Source: Cyclobacteriaceae bacterium
GTDB lineage: Bacteria > Bacteroidota > Bacteroidia > Cytophagales > Cyclobacteriaceae
Length of the DNA: 64,000 nucleotides
Direction: 5' to 3'
Assembly: GCA_016787645.1 (NCBI GenBank)
Contig: JAEUUF010000026.1
Location: forward strand, 310,001-374,000
Positions 47,101 through 55,069 of this stretch are shown here, piece after piece. Under the pieces are notes generated by a model, which did not search any database, was not told the DNA's origin, and saw only the letters and a list, made by a program, of their open reading frames with translations. Numbering within the stretch: the first letter of the stretch is position 1; every line of letters starts with the position of its first letter. The position numbers and the translations under genes were made by a program.

Positions 47101-50100
47101 ACCACCTGCAGCCACCAGTCCTGCTGCTATCGTTTGGGACAGGATATTGTAATTGATGGCTGGCTCAGAAGTTCCATTTGTGCCGAGTACCAGTCCGATG
47201 GCTACGTTACTACACTGGGTGAGATCCAGTGTATTGGATACCACCGGCTCAGGATTAATCGTCACGGTAATGGCTTGCTGGTTACCCAGGCATCCAGCAG
47301 CGCTGAGAGCCTCCACAGTGTAGATTACCGTAAGTGGCGATGCCGTGGTGTTGGTGAATTTGTCAGACGCCAGGTAATTGGCTGCTACTCCCGAAGCCGG
47401 TACTACAGCGTTGGCGCCGTTGGCCACAAGACCTGCGGCAATGTTGCGGCTGACGATATTATAATTGAAGGCGGCAACGGAGGTTCCATTGGTATTCAGT
47501 ACCAAGCCCGTCGCCAGGTCGCTGCAGACGGTTGTATTGAGTGTGGCAGAAACGACCGGTTCAGGATTAATGATAATGGTGATGACACGCGAGTCTCCGA
47601 CACAAGCTCCCGCGCTCACCCCAGCAACTGTATACGTTACGGTCAGTGGCGCTGCGCCGGTATTGGTGTAGACATCATTGGCCAAATAACCTGGCACCAC
47701 GCCCAGTGCAGGAACCGGAACATTGGCTCCTCCTGCCACAAGGCCGGCGGAAATCGACCGGGCAGTGACATTGTAATTGGCTGCCGCTACGGATGAGCCA
47801 TTGGTGTTCAAGGTAAGTCCGATTACTGCATCGCTGCAGACGGTTGCGTCAAGCGTGGCGGCAACAACAGGCTCAGGGTTAATCGTAATAGTAATGACCT
47901 GAGGGTCTCCCTGGCAGCCCGCCGCACTAACGGGCACAACGGTGTAGGTTACCGTCAACGGGGCAGCCCCAGTGTTCGTGAACTGGTCATTAGCAAGGTA
48001 ATTGGCAGCTACACCAGTGGCGGTCACCAAGGCGTTACTGCCTCCTGGGGTCAGGCCTGCCTGGATAGAGCGCGCGGTAATATTATAGGTGGCTGCTGCA
48101 ACGGATGTACCATTCGTATTTAGAATAAGCCCGGTAGCTACATCACTGCACACCGTGGCGTTAAGGAGCGTGGATACCACCGGCTCTGGATTAATCGTCA
48201 TGGTGATCACTTGCGGATCACTCACGCATCCTGAAATGCTCACACCCTCAACCGTATACGTGACGGTCAGCGGAAGAGCGCCTGTGTTTGTGAATTTGTC
48301 ACCAGCGAGGTATCCAGCCGCCACACCATTGGCTGGAACTGCAACGTTGGTAACTGCCGCAGTAAGCCCGGCACTAATTGAGCGGGCCGTGACATTGTAG
48401 ACTGCTGCCGCCACGGAGGCGCCATTCGTCGCCAAGGTCAGACCAGTTGCTGCATCGCTGCATACTGCTGCATTCAAGGTTGTTGAAACAACCGGTTCCG
48501 GATTGATGGTGATCGTAATCGACTTCGCATCACCCACGCAACCAATGGCGCTGACAGGAACGACAGTGTAGACCACGGTCAAGGGTGCTGCGCCGGAATT
48601 CACAAAAATGTCGTTAGCGAGGTAATTCGCTGCAACACCATTTGCGGGTACTACAGCATTGCCTGCATTGGCCGTAAGCCCGGGAGCAATTGTCCTTGTG
48701 GTGATATTATAATTGGCTGCTCCGACAGAGGTACCGTTAGTAGCCAAGGTCAGTGCAATTGCTGCATCGCTGCATTTCGTTGCGTCCAGTGTGTTGGATA
48801 CTACTGGTTCAGGGTTAATCGTCTGCGTGATCACCTGGGGCGCTCCAACGCAACCACTTGCGCTGATACCCACCACGGTGTATGTCACGGTTAATGCGCC
48901 GTTGGTCGCATTAATAAACTCGTCGTTGGCCAGGTAGTTGGCTGCAACACCATTGGCAGGAACAAACGCGTTGGAACCCGCTGCGGTCAATCCGACGGCG
49001 ATGGTACGCGCTGTAACATTGTAAGTTGCAGCGGCCACAGATGTTCCTGACACCGCAAGGGTAAGCCCGGTTGCATCGTCACTACAATGTGTAGCGTCCA
49101 GTGCATTGGAAATGACCGGTTGCGGGTTCACTGTTATCACCACGGTTCGTGGCGTTCCCAAACATCCCGAACCACTGGTCGGTGTAATCGTGTACGTGGC
49201 TGTGATTGGGGCGTTAGTGGTATTGGTCAGGACATCATTAATGTGAATGGTTCCCGCAGGTCCGCCGGCAACGCTACCCGGAGAGGCTGTTCCCTGCGCT
49301 GGTCCGGCAGACATCACCGGTGCAGGCCAGGTAAATGATGTGCCGGCAGGAAATGTCAGCGGGCTTAAAAGAATTTCGTAGCTGGTCGATGCGCCACTGC
49401 ATATGGTCTTCTGCTGTGGCGTAACCAGTACCGGCTCAGGATTAACCGTAACCACAACATCCTGCGAATTACCCGTACAGTTGGGTGCGGCAATGGCCAC
49501 CGGTGTAACGCGGTAGGTGACAGAACCGGAGAACCCAGAAGTATTGGTAAGTACCTGATTGATATTTCCCGAGCCAGTATTACCAACAGTCGCACCGGTG
49601 ACACCACCCGTTACGGTGATCACCTGCCAGTTGAATGTACTTGGAACCAGCGGGTTCGTTGTGAATACAATCGAAGGGACGTTGCCACTGCAGATGGTGT
49701 TCGTATTGCCTGATGTCATCACCGGGCGGTCGGCGGCTGCGACGTTGAGGGTAACAGGTGTTCCTGAACATCCCGATGCACTTACTTCATTCAGAGTAAT
49801 ATCCGCACTGGCTAAAAGACCAAAATCAACCGTAATCGTCTGTAGCCCTACCCCACTTGAAGCACTGACTATCGTCGCACCAGAGGCAGACCAGTTATAA
49901 GTTGATGTTGGGTTGAAAATACCAGCCGGAACACTAAAGTTGACCCCTGTCTGGTTCTTACAAACTACCGTTGGACCATTGATCGACAACGCTCCAGGAG
50001 CCGGAGCTACCGTAATAGGAAGGCTGTTCGATGAACCCACGCAACCAAAGGCATTGGTTTCAACAACCGAGATAGGAAATGGGCCGCCAACCGTTGGGAA

Positions 50101-53100
50101 GCTCAGCAGCACAAAGAAGTTCGGGGAGTTGGTACCGCCACCGCCAAAGACGGTGAACTGAGGAGGAATCGTCCATGTAAAGGTTGACCCCGCATTCGGT
50201 GTCACCTGGTAGAGAATAATATTGGTAGGATCAACGCAGACGGTTCCTGGCCCACCAATCGGGTTGGCCACCGGCAAAGGGTTGATGGTTACTACAACTG
50301 TGCGTGCAGTGCCTACGCATCCCGCACCGCTGGTTGGTGTAATGGTATAGGTGGCTGTAATCGGTGCGCCGGTACCATTGACCAGCACGTCGTTAATATG
50401 TTTAGTTCCTGCCACACCCATCGGAACGTTGACACCGGGTGAACCCTGGGGTGCCCCAGCCGACATAGTAGGCATGCCCCAGTTAAAGACAGTGCCTGCA
50501 GGAGCATTCGCAGGGCTAAGCAGGATTTCAAGACTGGTATTCTGACCGCTACAAATGGCTTTGGTTTGACCTGCAGGAATCACCGGTTCGGGGTTGACCG
50601 TGATCACAACCGGTCGCATGGTGCCCGAGCACACACCAACCGGTGCTGTCGGCGTTACATTATAGGTAACTGTTATTGGGGCGCCTGTTGTATTGGTAAG
50701 GACTTCCGTGATATGATTTGTGCCTGCAACCCCCATCGGGACGTTTACACCGGCAGTACCTTGAGCAGGCCCACCTGAAACTGTGGGGATAGGCCAGTTG
50801 AAAACAGTACCTGCTGGCAGGTTAAGCGGCGTCAACAGGATCTCTTTGTTCACTGCCTGGCCACTGCAGATTGTCTTGGTTTGGCCCGCGACAATTACTG
50901 GTGCAGGACGCACGGTGATCACTACATTCTCCACTGCGCCAGTGCAAGTACCCAAAGCGCCGCCAGGTCCTCTCGGAGTTACCGCATAGGTTACCGTAAT
51001 ATCCGCGCCTGTAGTATTGGTAAGCACATCCCCGATTTGTGCTGTTGTACCCGGGAAGGCCCTCGCGGTGGCTGGTCCGGCACCATCCGGATCAGGCCAG
51101 CTGAAAAGTGTTCCTGCTGGCAGTCCGGCCGGTGTTAATGTTATGGTGTGGTTGACAGCGGCGCCACTGCATATTGTTTTTGTTTGCCCTGGTGTAATGA
51201 CTGGTGCTGGGTTTACCGTGATGACAACGTTTCGCGGAGTTCCTGCACAGCCAGCTGCGCTTGTGGGTGTGACTACGTAGGTAACTGTAGTGTTGGCACC
51301 GGTAAAGTTAGTCAGCACGTCGGTGATATGCAGAGTTCCCGCAGGGTCGGCTGCTATACTCTTGGCCGTCGCGGGCCCGGCGCCATCGGGGTCAGGCCAA
51401 CTCAGGGTGGTTCCGGCAGGTGAATTTACCGGCGTCATGAGAACCTCAAGATTAACTGGTGAGCCGCTGCAAATAGTCTTTACCTGGCCTGCGTTAACGA
51501 CTGGAGTGGCATTGACAATGAGTGGAGTGCTGTTGAAGGGTACAACACCGGCGCAAAGGGTAACTGTATTGATCAGGGATGTGACCGTAATGACATAAGA
51601 GCCAGGAGCGCTGCCCCATGCTGTATAAGGAGGTGCGATTGTGAGTTGTCCCGATGCATTTGTTGCAACGCCAGTGAGTGTGAAAGGCGTACCATTCAGT
51701 GTATAATTGACATCATAGGTTTGAACTGAATTGGGAAGCAGGTCAAGAACTGCATCAGGCGGATTGGTTCCTGCGCCTACGTCACACACTGCAGCGGTTG
51801 CTGTAAAACTTTGTACGGAAGGGGGCGGTACCGCCGTCACATTGACGTTAGCCACGCCTCCCATCGAAGTTGCCACACAACCATTCGCGTCGGTCAGTGA
51901 AGTAATCTGGTAAGTCTGGCTCGCTGGAGGATTAGGTCCAACAATGGTATAGGTCAGGCTCATGTGACCCGCAACAACCAATGGTCCTTCAACCGATCGG
52001 GTGATGGTGAAGTTGAATGGCGCAGTTCCAGTCAGCGTCCAGGTGATGTCAGGTGCCGGAGTTCCCGAACAGACCGAACCACCGCCTGTGGGATTGGAAG
52101 CGGTGGGCAGTGGATTGATGGTAACGGGCGTGGGGTCGGAAAGTACACTTGTACAGTTGGAAGGTGCGATGCCTCGAACTTCGACTGTATAATTTCCACT
52201 TTGAGCAACCGTGGTAAGGACAATATTTTGTGTTGTCGTTCCGGTGAATACGCCATCCTTATACCAACGATATGAAGCAGCCAATGCACCAACATCACTC
52301 GAGGTTAGTGTAACGCTGCCACCAAAGCAGAATGTAGTCGCACCTGATGGTGTGATAGTGGGTTTTGGTGGAACAGGATTAACCGTGACCGTATTCTGAT
52401 TAGCAACAATCGTGGTAGTGCTTGCGCATGGACCGCCGGCATTCTGGTTTTGGACTAAGACTCTGTATTTGTAAGTGCCCGGACCATTGGGTGGTATTTC
52501 ACTGAAAGTAGCGAGGCCTGCAGTACCTGCAATGGCGACAAAGGGCCCTCCTCCGAAACTCCTCTCCCATTGCAAGATGGCGCCCCGCGTGCCAGTGGCA
52601 TTCATATTGCCTGTGGTTACGCCATCGCATATTGTTGGACTTGGGGAAATTGTACCACCATCACTTTGCCCAAATACCGTCACTCCAAGGATTACGTTGG
52701 CATTCTGGCAGGCCAAGGGATTTATATTGTAGGTTGGCGGAGTCAGAGGTGCTGGCACGGGGCTTACCACTGGAATATTCGTAGTTGTAACAAACTGCCT
52801 TCTTACCCGCACATCGCCAGGATCAGAAACTGGAATTGGGGCAATATTGAAATCTACGGTTACTGAGTTGGCATTCGCCGGTGGAGTTACGGATACTGTG
52901 GCTGCGTAGTTAGCCACACTCCATAAGTTCTCAGTGGGAAGATTTATTGCTGCTCCATTTGTAGAGAAAGCGGCAGGAATCGTCTTGGTATTTGGCGCCG
53001 AAGTCGTATAGATAGATGTGCTTCCATTACAAACAGAGGTTGCACCAACAGGAACAGAGGGGATATCAGGTGCAACATCAATTCTTGGTTGTTGAACAAT

Positions 53101-54897
53101 CACGATTTCAATCGGGTCACTTTCGCAACCGTTGGTTCCGCCAGCCACCTGCGTTGCCCACACCGAATGATAACGACCATTGGTGTTATTGCTGGTAAAG
53201 GCACCGCCTATGCCACCTTGGGCACCATACGAACCTGCGGGGAAAGTCAAGGCATTGGCGCCACCCGGGTTGGTCATCTTGGTTGCTGTGCCTACACTGG
53301 CGAAGTCCTTGTACCAATTCACGCCCGTGCGAGCAGCACCAATGGAACTTGCCGATGTAAAATTGAATGCTGTGCTATTTGGGTTGGTATAACAGATGGC
53401 CTGGCCAGCTGTCGTCAGCGGCACAGGTTTTGTAACTATTTCAACATAGTTCTCAATAGTAACTGGAGCAGTAAAAGGGGATGGCAGGATACCATTGGGA
53501 TCCTTATAAGGGTTACACACATCCCAATACTCAAGGCGTACATAAAAACGGTCTCCAACAGCCTGATTAGCTGCTGATACCGTGGTTATGTATCGCATAT
53601 ACGTTACGAGAGTTGATGTAAGCACCGGCGTAGGTAACTCGATAACTCCTTGCGCGTCGGGAATTCCAACCCCACCAATACCTGTTGGAAAGTAACCTGT
53701 TGGGAACAGTAGTGTACCTGCTGCATTGTTGGAAGTCACTTGAACGCCACCGACACGGATATCGGGAATATTAGTAGCAAGGTTTTGGCTTCCATAGACA
53801 ATTCTAATATGACGTGCAAGGTCATTGGGCACACCTGTTTCTGGGGCTGCTAACCGGCAGTTAAGCAGGGTCATGTCGGTGAACCGCATATTCACATTTG
53901 TACCTAAGCAAACCCTGTCAGTCGTTTCACCAACGGCTGGGGGATTAAATGGCATATTTAGTGTGCCAGTGTTTGCATTGTCTGTGTCATAAGATGCAAA
54001 TGTGGTGTTCTGGGCAATTGAATTGCAGAAGGCATTACCATTGAACACTGGCGTTATTCGAGCATCCCAACTACAAATATCCGGCGCTGGGGTAGTTGTT
54101 GCTGGGTAGTTGTGAGTTGGCCTTGACGTAAGTATCACTGCAGGATTGCCCCCAAATGCCGGATCGGAATTACTAATGAATGTGGCATTTGGTACACCAG
54201 CAAGATCAGAACGAACAGGTACAACACTTGAATTTGTTGCATCTCCCCACACAATGGAGTAAGTAAGTGGATAGGCGGCTCGAGATGTGCTATTTTGAAG
54301 TCTCAAACTTAACTTATAGGCGATCTGCCGAAAGTCCATAACAACTGGAGCACATTTGTCAACTGTTCCATAGTCTGTCAAATTAAAAAACACCAATTCA
54401 GAACAGATTGGAGATGCCGGGGGAAACCCGAGGTTTGCGAAATTGTTCTTAGAATTAATGAAAGCGGAACTATTGGCAGGATTCCCACTGCCTGATGTTG
54501 TTAAGGTATTTCCAGTATTAGTGAAACTAATACTTAGCGTTTCACCAGGCTTTACGAATGACTCCCCAGCCAAGTGCCCGGCGGCTCCCGTTGCATCAAA
54601 CTGAACATTGACCCGATTGCCTGCAATGGTAGCAGAGTTCACAACAATACCTACAGCACTACCGTTGATCCGTACAATCCATTGTGCGGGCACTGTGGAC
54701 CCGGTCAGTGTAATTGCTCCACCAGCACCATCATCGAAAAGCACAGAAATAACCCGCTGACTGAGTGTCTCATGCCTAGGCTCAGCAGCACTGTTCACCA
54801 CCGTCGCCGTCTGTGCAAGCGCCGTGGTGGTCGCCAAGAATGAAGTGAAAACCAGAAGGACTAAAGCCAGACCCCTGTACCTTCCAAAATGCTTCAT
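38122..54897 (-). CDS. Giant T9SS adhesin with 17 isometric tandem domains
   Basis: 5591 residues from ATG 54897 (signal peptide MKHFGRYRGLALVLLVFTSF...ALAQ); an upstream ATG at 54960 adds 21 residues before a second, ordinary signal sequence and is rejected. Layout: N-terminal region with DVCNPYKDP (to about 800), Ig-like domains (about 800-1130), six or so domains opening GQTKTICSG (about 1130-1930), 17 tandem 104-residue domains opening LxATxCSD (1931-3698), four 98-residue domains (EPVGAN..., 3699 to about 4090), irregular relatives to about 5050, PKD domains, and a type B sorting domain (VPNAFTPG, DVFLPI, IYDRWGNLIF, GWDGYSVDGK, GVYVYK, ending VTMIR). Likely a long surface adhesin or gliding protein in the SprB manner. 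Its partner SprF-like gene follows by 10 bp. Confidence 0.92.
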   Translation of the reverse strand: MKHFGRYRGLALVLLVFTSFLATTTALAQTATVVNSAAEPRHETLSQRVISVLFDDGAGGAITLTGSTVPAQWIVRINGSAVGIVVNSATIAGNRVNVQFDATGAAGHLAGESFVKPGETLSISFTNTGNTLTTSGSGNPANSSAFINSKNNFANLGFPPASPICSELVFFNLTDYGTVDKCAPVVMDFRQIAYKLSLRLQNSTSRAAYPLTYSIVWGDATNSSVVPVRSDLAGVPNATFISNSDPAFGGNPAVILTSRPTHNYPATTTPAPDICSWDARITPVFNGNAFCNSIAQNTTFASYDTDNANTGTLNMPFNPPAVGETTDRVCLGTNVNMRFTDMTLLNCRLAAPETGVPNDLARHIRIVYGSQNLATNIPDIRVGGVQVTSNNAAGTLLFPTGYFPTGIGGVGIPDAQGVIELPTPVLTSTLVTYMRYITTVSAANQAVGDRFYVRLEYWDVCNPYKDPNGILPSPFTAPVTIENYVEIVTKPVPLTTAGQAICYTNPNSTAFNFTSASSIGAARTGVNWYKDFASVGTATKMTNPGGANALTFPAGSYGAQGGIGGAFTSNNTNGRYHSVWATQVAGGTNGCESDPIEIVIVQQPRIDVAPDIPSVPVGATSVCNGSTSIYTTSAPNTKTIPAAFSTNGAAINLPTENLWSVANYAATVSVTPPANANSVTVDFNIAPIPVSDPGDVRVRRQFVTTTNIPVVSPVPAPLTPPTYNINPLACQNANVILGVTVFGQSDGGTISPSPTICDGVTTGNMNATGTRGAILQWERSFGGGPFVAIAGTAGLATFSEIPPNGPGTYKYRVLVQNQNAGGPCASTTTIVANQNTVTVNPVPPKPTITPSGATTFCFGGSVTLTSSDVGALAASYRWYKDGVFTGTTTQNIVLTTVAQSGNYTVEVRGIAPSNCTSVLSDPTPVTINPLPTASNPTGGGSVCSGTPAPDITWTLTGTAPFNFTITRSVEGPLVVAGHMSLTYTIVGPNPPASQTYQITSLTDANGCVATSMGGVANVNVTAVPPPSVQSFTATAAVCDVGAGTNPPDAVLDLLPNSVQTYDVNYTLNGTPFTLTGVATNASGQLTIAPPYTAWGSAPGSYVITVTSLINTVTLCAGVVPFNSTPLIVNATPVVNAGQVKTICSGSPVNLEVLMTPVNSPAGTTLSWPDPDGAGPATAKSIAADPAGTLHITDVLTNFTGANTTVTYVVTPTSAAGCAGTPRNVVITVNPAPVITPGQTKTICSGAAVNHTITLTPAGLPAGTLFSWPDPDGAGPATARAFPGTTAQIGDVLTNTTGADITVTYAVTPRGPGGALGTCTGAVENVVITVRPAPVIVAGQTKTICSGQAVNKEILLTPLNLPAGTVFNWPIPTVSGGPAQGTAGVNVPMGVAGTNHITEVLTNTTGAPITVTYNVTPTAPVGVCSGTMRPVVITVNPEPVIPAGQTKAICSGQNTSLEILLSPANAPAGTVFNWGMPTMSAGAPQGSPGVNVPMGVAGTKHINDVLVNGTGAPITATYTITPTSGAGCVGTARTVVVTINPLPVANPIGGPGTVCVDPTNIILYQVTPNAGSTFTWTIPPQFTVFGGGGTNSPNFFVLLSFPTVGGPFPISVVETNAFGCVGSSNSLPITVAPAPGALSINGPTVVCKNQTGVNFSVPAGIFNPTSTYNWSASGATIVSASSGVGLQTITVDFGLLASADITLNEVSASGCSGTPVTLNVAAADRPVMTSGNTNTICSGNVPSIVFTTNPLVPSTFNWQVITVTGGVTGATVGNTGSGNINQVLTNTSGFSGSVTYRVTPVAIAAPNCTGNSQDVVVTVNPEPVLVTPQQKTICSGASTSYEILLSPLTFPAGTSFTWPAPVMSAGPAQGTASPGSVAGGPAGTIHINDVLTNTTNAPITATYTITPTSGSGCLGTPRTVVITVNPQPVISNALDATHCSDDATGLTLAVSGTSVAAATYNVTARTIAVGLTAAGSNAFVPANGVAANYLANDEFINATNGALTVTYTVVGISASGCVGAPQVITQTINPEPVVSNTLDATKCSDAAIALTLATNGTSVGAANYNITTRTIAPGLTANAGNAVVPANGVAANYLANDIFVNSGAAPLTVVYTVVPVSAIGCVGDAKSITITINPEPVVSTTLNAAVCSDAATGLTLATNGASVAAAVYNVTARSISAGLTAAVTNVAVPANGVAAGYLAGDKFTNTGALPLTVTYTVEGVSISGCVSDPQVITMTINPEPVVSTLLNATVCSDVATGLILNTNGTSVAAATYNITARSIQAGLTPGGSNALVTATGVAANYLANDQFTNTGAAPLTVTYTVVPVSAAGCQGDPQVITITINPEPVVAATLDATVCSDAVIGLTLNTNGSSVAAANYNVTARSISAGLVAGGANVPVPALGVVPGYLANDVYTNTGAAPLTVTYTVAGVSAGACVGDSRVITIIINPEPVVSATLNTTVCSDLATGLVLNTNGTSVAAFNYNIVSRNIAAGLVANGANAVVPASGVAANYLASDKFTNTTASPLTVIYTVEALSAAGCLGNQQAITVTINPEPVVSNTLDLTQCSNVAIGLVLGTNGTSEPAINYNILSQTIAAGLVAAGGNVVVPAAGVAANYLANHTFANSTSLSLTVQYVVVPVSAAGCLGDAKTITVTIDAGPIVANNLNATVCSDDVIGLTLATDAASAPAANYNITARTIAAGLVAGGANAVVPFNGAPAAYLANDTYTNTGALPLTVTYTVVGVGVSGCVGNPRVITMTINPEPVVAATLNTTVCSDAVIGLNLATNGTSVAALDYEIVSRTIDAGLVAAGGNVAVPANGVGSNYLASDKFTNKGANPLTVTYSVRARSAAGCKGDIQVITITINPEPVLSATLNGTVCSDIPTGLVLNTNGTSVAAANYNITGVTIAAGLSAAGGNAVIPATGVGVNYLSGDIFTNTGALPLTVVYTIVPVSAAGCLGDPATVTITINPEPVVSGSLDATLCSDVVTGLALNTNGSSVAAASYNITASTVAGALVAGAGNAVVPAFGVAANYLGADVFTNTTNGSLQVTYTVVPVSAAGCVGNARVITLTINPEPVISPLLNTTVCSDIATGLTLNTNGTSVIAASYNVTARTIDAGLTAAGTNAAVPSNNVAANFLASDKFVNNGAVPLGVTYTVVGVSAAGCVGNPQVITITINPEPVVSSTLNLTQCSDVAIGLMLATEGTSVAAANYNITARTVAAGLTVGASNAPITANGVAANYLAADVYTNNGTTPLNVTYTVVPVSAAGCPGDPKVITVTINPEPVVLSTLDATVCSDAVVGLTLNTTGTSAAAANYNITARSIAAGLVPAGTNVAVPAVAVANNYLAADAFTNPTNTSLTVTYTVVPVTAAGCLGDPKVVTMTINPEPVVSPGLSATKCSDASISLTLATNGTSVAAANYNITARTISAGLVPAGTNAVVPAIGVTSNYLLNDKYTNSGPLPLTVTYTVVPVSAAGCVGDAVVVTMTIDPEPVVANGLDATVCSDLAIGLTLNTNGTSVAAGTYNITSRTIAAGLLAGGTNAIVPAAGVANNYLSADFFTNVTAASLTVTYTVVPVSGAGCLGDSKVITMTIQPEPVVASGLDAARCSDVATGLTLATTGTSAAAANYNITSITIAPGLIAAGSNAAVPAVGVAPIYLAADVFTNPTLVPLTVQYTVVPVSATGCLGDSKIITITIGAEPVGANDVKTICSDAAVTYNLQNNVNTLGNGFSSNFTWVAAPNANITGESTVAQAGPIITDVLNNVTNANQVVVYTVTPTGTNGCAGNPFTVSVTVQPEPVGANEAVSINSDIILNYNLQNNVNTIGNNLPANFSWVASINSNVGGESTTPQAGAVITDVLNNVTNANQTVTYTVIPTGTNGCVGNPFIITVTVLPEPVGFNDIVTVNSDVALSYSLQNNVNSGGNAVPATFVWQAADNPSVTGESLAGTPTGTITDVLHNVTGVDQVVVYTVIPTGTNGVLGDPFTITVTVRSEPVGANDAVTVCSDIAANYDLQNNLNTLGNGQTATFGWFATANPNVTGESTTLQSGAFIIDLLNNVTNADEVITYTVTPTGTNGAVGDPFQIAITVRPEPVVANTLNETKCSGEVYGKLLATNGISIAAASYNVTVVSKDAGITGGRPLGLIGGGGSADNVIQGDSYVNTTATPQKVVYSVVPVGTNGCLGDAKLVEFTINPEPVLLNPGFPAVCSSNTAVSNIVNVVLGTNGTSASASSYQLMLIQYSNGGPFGVALPAGFTAAGGNALVGATGSIDLVKNDRYTNTSTVPVTVRYTIQGTSSSGCKSANLDYDVVINPEPTLDPLLNPTPVCSGVISSVTLGVAAGSVAATTYNINSILFPGLTAGGANTGIGNGKAANAIFNDVYINTTNGVLTAIYKISPVTAAGCMGPEGTVTLTINPSPDLANNLNKIACTNAVSGVLFTTTAASTPATAYNLISVTPAPGLVPNGANVVPANGVAANYVSNDRFSNPTNNPLTVIYRVEPVSAAACKGPQEDITLTVEPTITAAPISLKATVCSGSGNGTDLTDIELISPTNPTAGVITFNYTAVSSVGTQITGFVPALSGLAENYKITDNLVNSSNAPATVTYTITPVAAGASSGAGCSGTPAVVVVTVEPKPKLVAATVKTLCEGVATNISLTSPTTPSAGTIEFLLVTAVPTGGVTGMSANGTVFANGSTLNDVLSNPLTTAQTVTYTMRPRINGGAGCIGDDVFITVTVNPRPTVTPSPQPQICSGDVIDITLTTDVAATVSTWTVTANPTITGASAGAGDRIFQILFNSGNIVETVTYNVTPQAAGCAGTTVPVAVQVNPKAKVLGVPTTVTVCHGATLNVPLTSNVAAATFAWTVDDPSGLGVPATGSGNVINQPMTNTLGFQATLTYTITPTGPGPGTGCVGESKIIIVTVSPQISASWLNTPSPDFICKGSLEFLVLNIGGRAPFNFTYNDGGAPINKTNQPPVAVLQHAPTVTTTYTLTSVTDGLGCTTPFNVPFVVNVGDTDPNFTITSPVSSCSPNRATFQYNQVAGTIYTWRFGDSPDSVYTATTTVPNMVIKHTYTNLSPSTTLNYPVTLQTELPAPYPGCFKSTTKQVTIFPNPILNVLPNRTDICSGESITFTNSSVGTQASTIQWSYRVQGQVPETVMGTTFNMTYTFTNTTTANPIVYEVIFRASNASGCVVPAVIMPINVYRYSVASFSEGTVPPFINGESIVPFTNTSSVIDATAFDYDWVFGPDSDPPNFSGTTPAPIRYVSPGPKDITLTVTNKQRAECKTTFTKSISIVLPPLIAKFDADPKKDCFPAKISVSTDPLKTEITGDIIEWTVVDENNRVVATSSGVFPVFEIPVAGEYRISVLTKSSMTGQQATFTHPDIFHVFGKPFASFDARPDVIFVPDTQLDIFNFSTSPQDLQFTWDFGDGDVLTAPPAPSNTIAVPSGTHNGRTKGTYEEPSHFYKVEGIYELTLYANFDHGDGVVCTDTLKHTVQARQGGITKVPNAFTPGTSGPTGGQSGNGSFNDVFLPIVKGADEFNLQIYDRWGNLIFESNSNQIGWDGYSVDGKLMPAGVYVYKLTVRLSDGQRSTQIGDVTMIR
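43804..49107 (-). repeat. 17 tandem 312-bp coding repeats in the giant adhesin
   Basis: The Cys codon of the CSD motif recurs at 49084, 46900, 45652, 45028 and 44092. All of these are separated by exact multiples of 312 bp, and 16 intervals give 4992 bp. Each unit encodes 104 residues with a conserved Cys near the start (CSD) and a second near the end (GCxG), a likely disulfide pair. Neighbouring units clearly differ at the nucleotide level, including many synonymous positions, while length is constant. Confidence 0.9.
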
Positions 54898-54939
54898 GAA
54901 AGCGGTAAAAACATTCGTGCGTAAATACACGAAACAGCG

Positions 54940-54948
54940 CAAATAGTA
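54940..54948 (-). promoter_or_regulatory. Variant -7 box TACTATTTG for the giant adhesin
   Basis: Minus-strand TA-N3-TTTG, one base longer than the consensus spacing, 42 bases upstream of the ATG. It is the only TTTG-type box in the divergent gap on this strand. Confidence 0.3.
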
Positions 54949-54967
54949 ACCTTCGGGCATCTAGGGT

Positions 54968-54985
54968 GTTTAGGACCCCCTAAAC
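54968..54985. promoter_or_regulatory. Hairpin/dyad GTTTAGG-ACCC-CCTAAAC in divergent gap
   Basis: A perfect 7-bp inverted repeat with a 4-base loop lies midway between the divergent giant-adhesin and pyrG genes. There is no T-run on either side, so an operator is more likely than a terminator. Target unknown. Confidence 0.35.
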
Positions 54986-55040
54986 TCCTCAAATTCGAAA
55001 TAATTTCAAAGGAGCATGCCCCCCTCGGATGCAAATAATC

Positions 55041-55048
55041 TACCTTTG
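55041..55048 (+). promoter_or_regulatory. -7 box TACCTTTG for pyrG
   Basis: A perfect TAnnTTTG match, 21 bases before the ATG at 55070 and downstream of an earlier in-frame ATG at 55016. It therefore decides the start codon. Confidence 0.6.
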
Positions 55049-55069
55049 CGACCGAAATTTCGAACCCAA

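Noticed and set aside
43804-49107. Periodic repeat considered as a CRISPR or DNA-level satellite
   Set aside because: The period is 312 bp, the frame is open throughout, and conservation follows the protein, so these are coding domain repeats.
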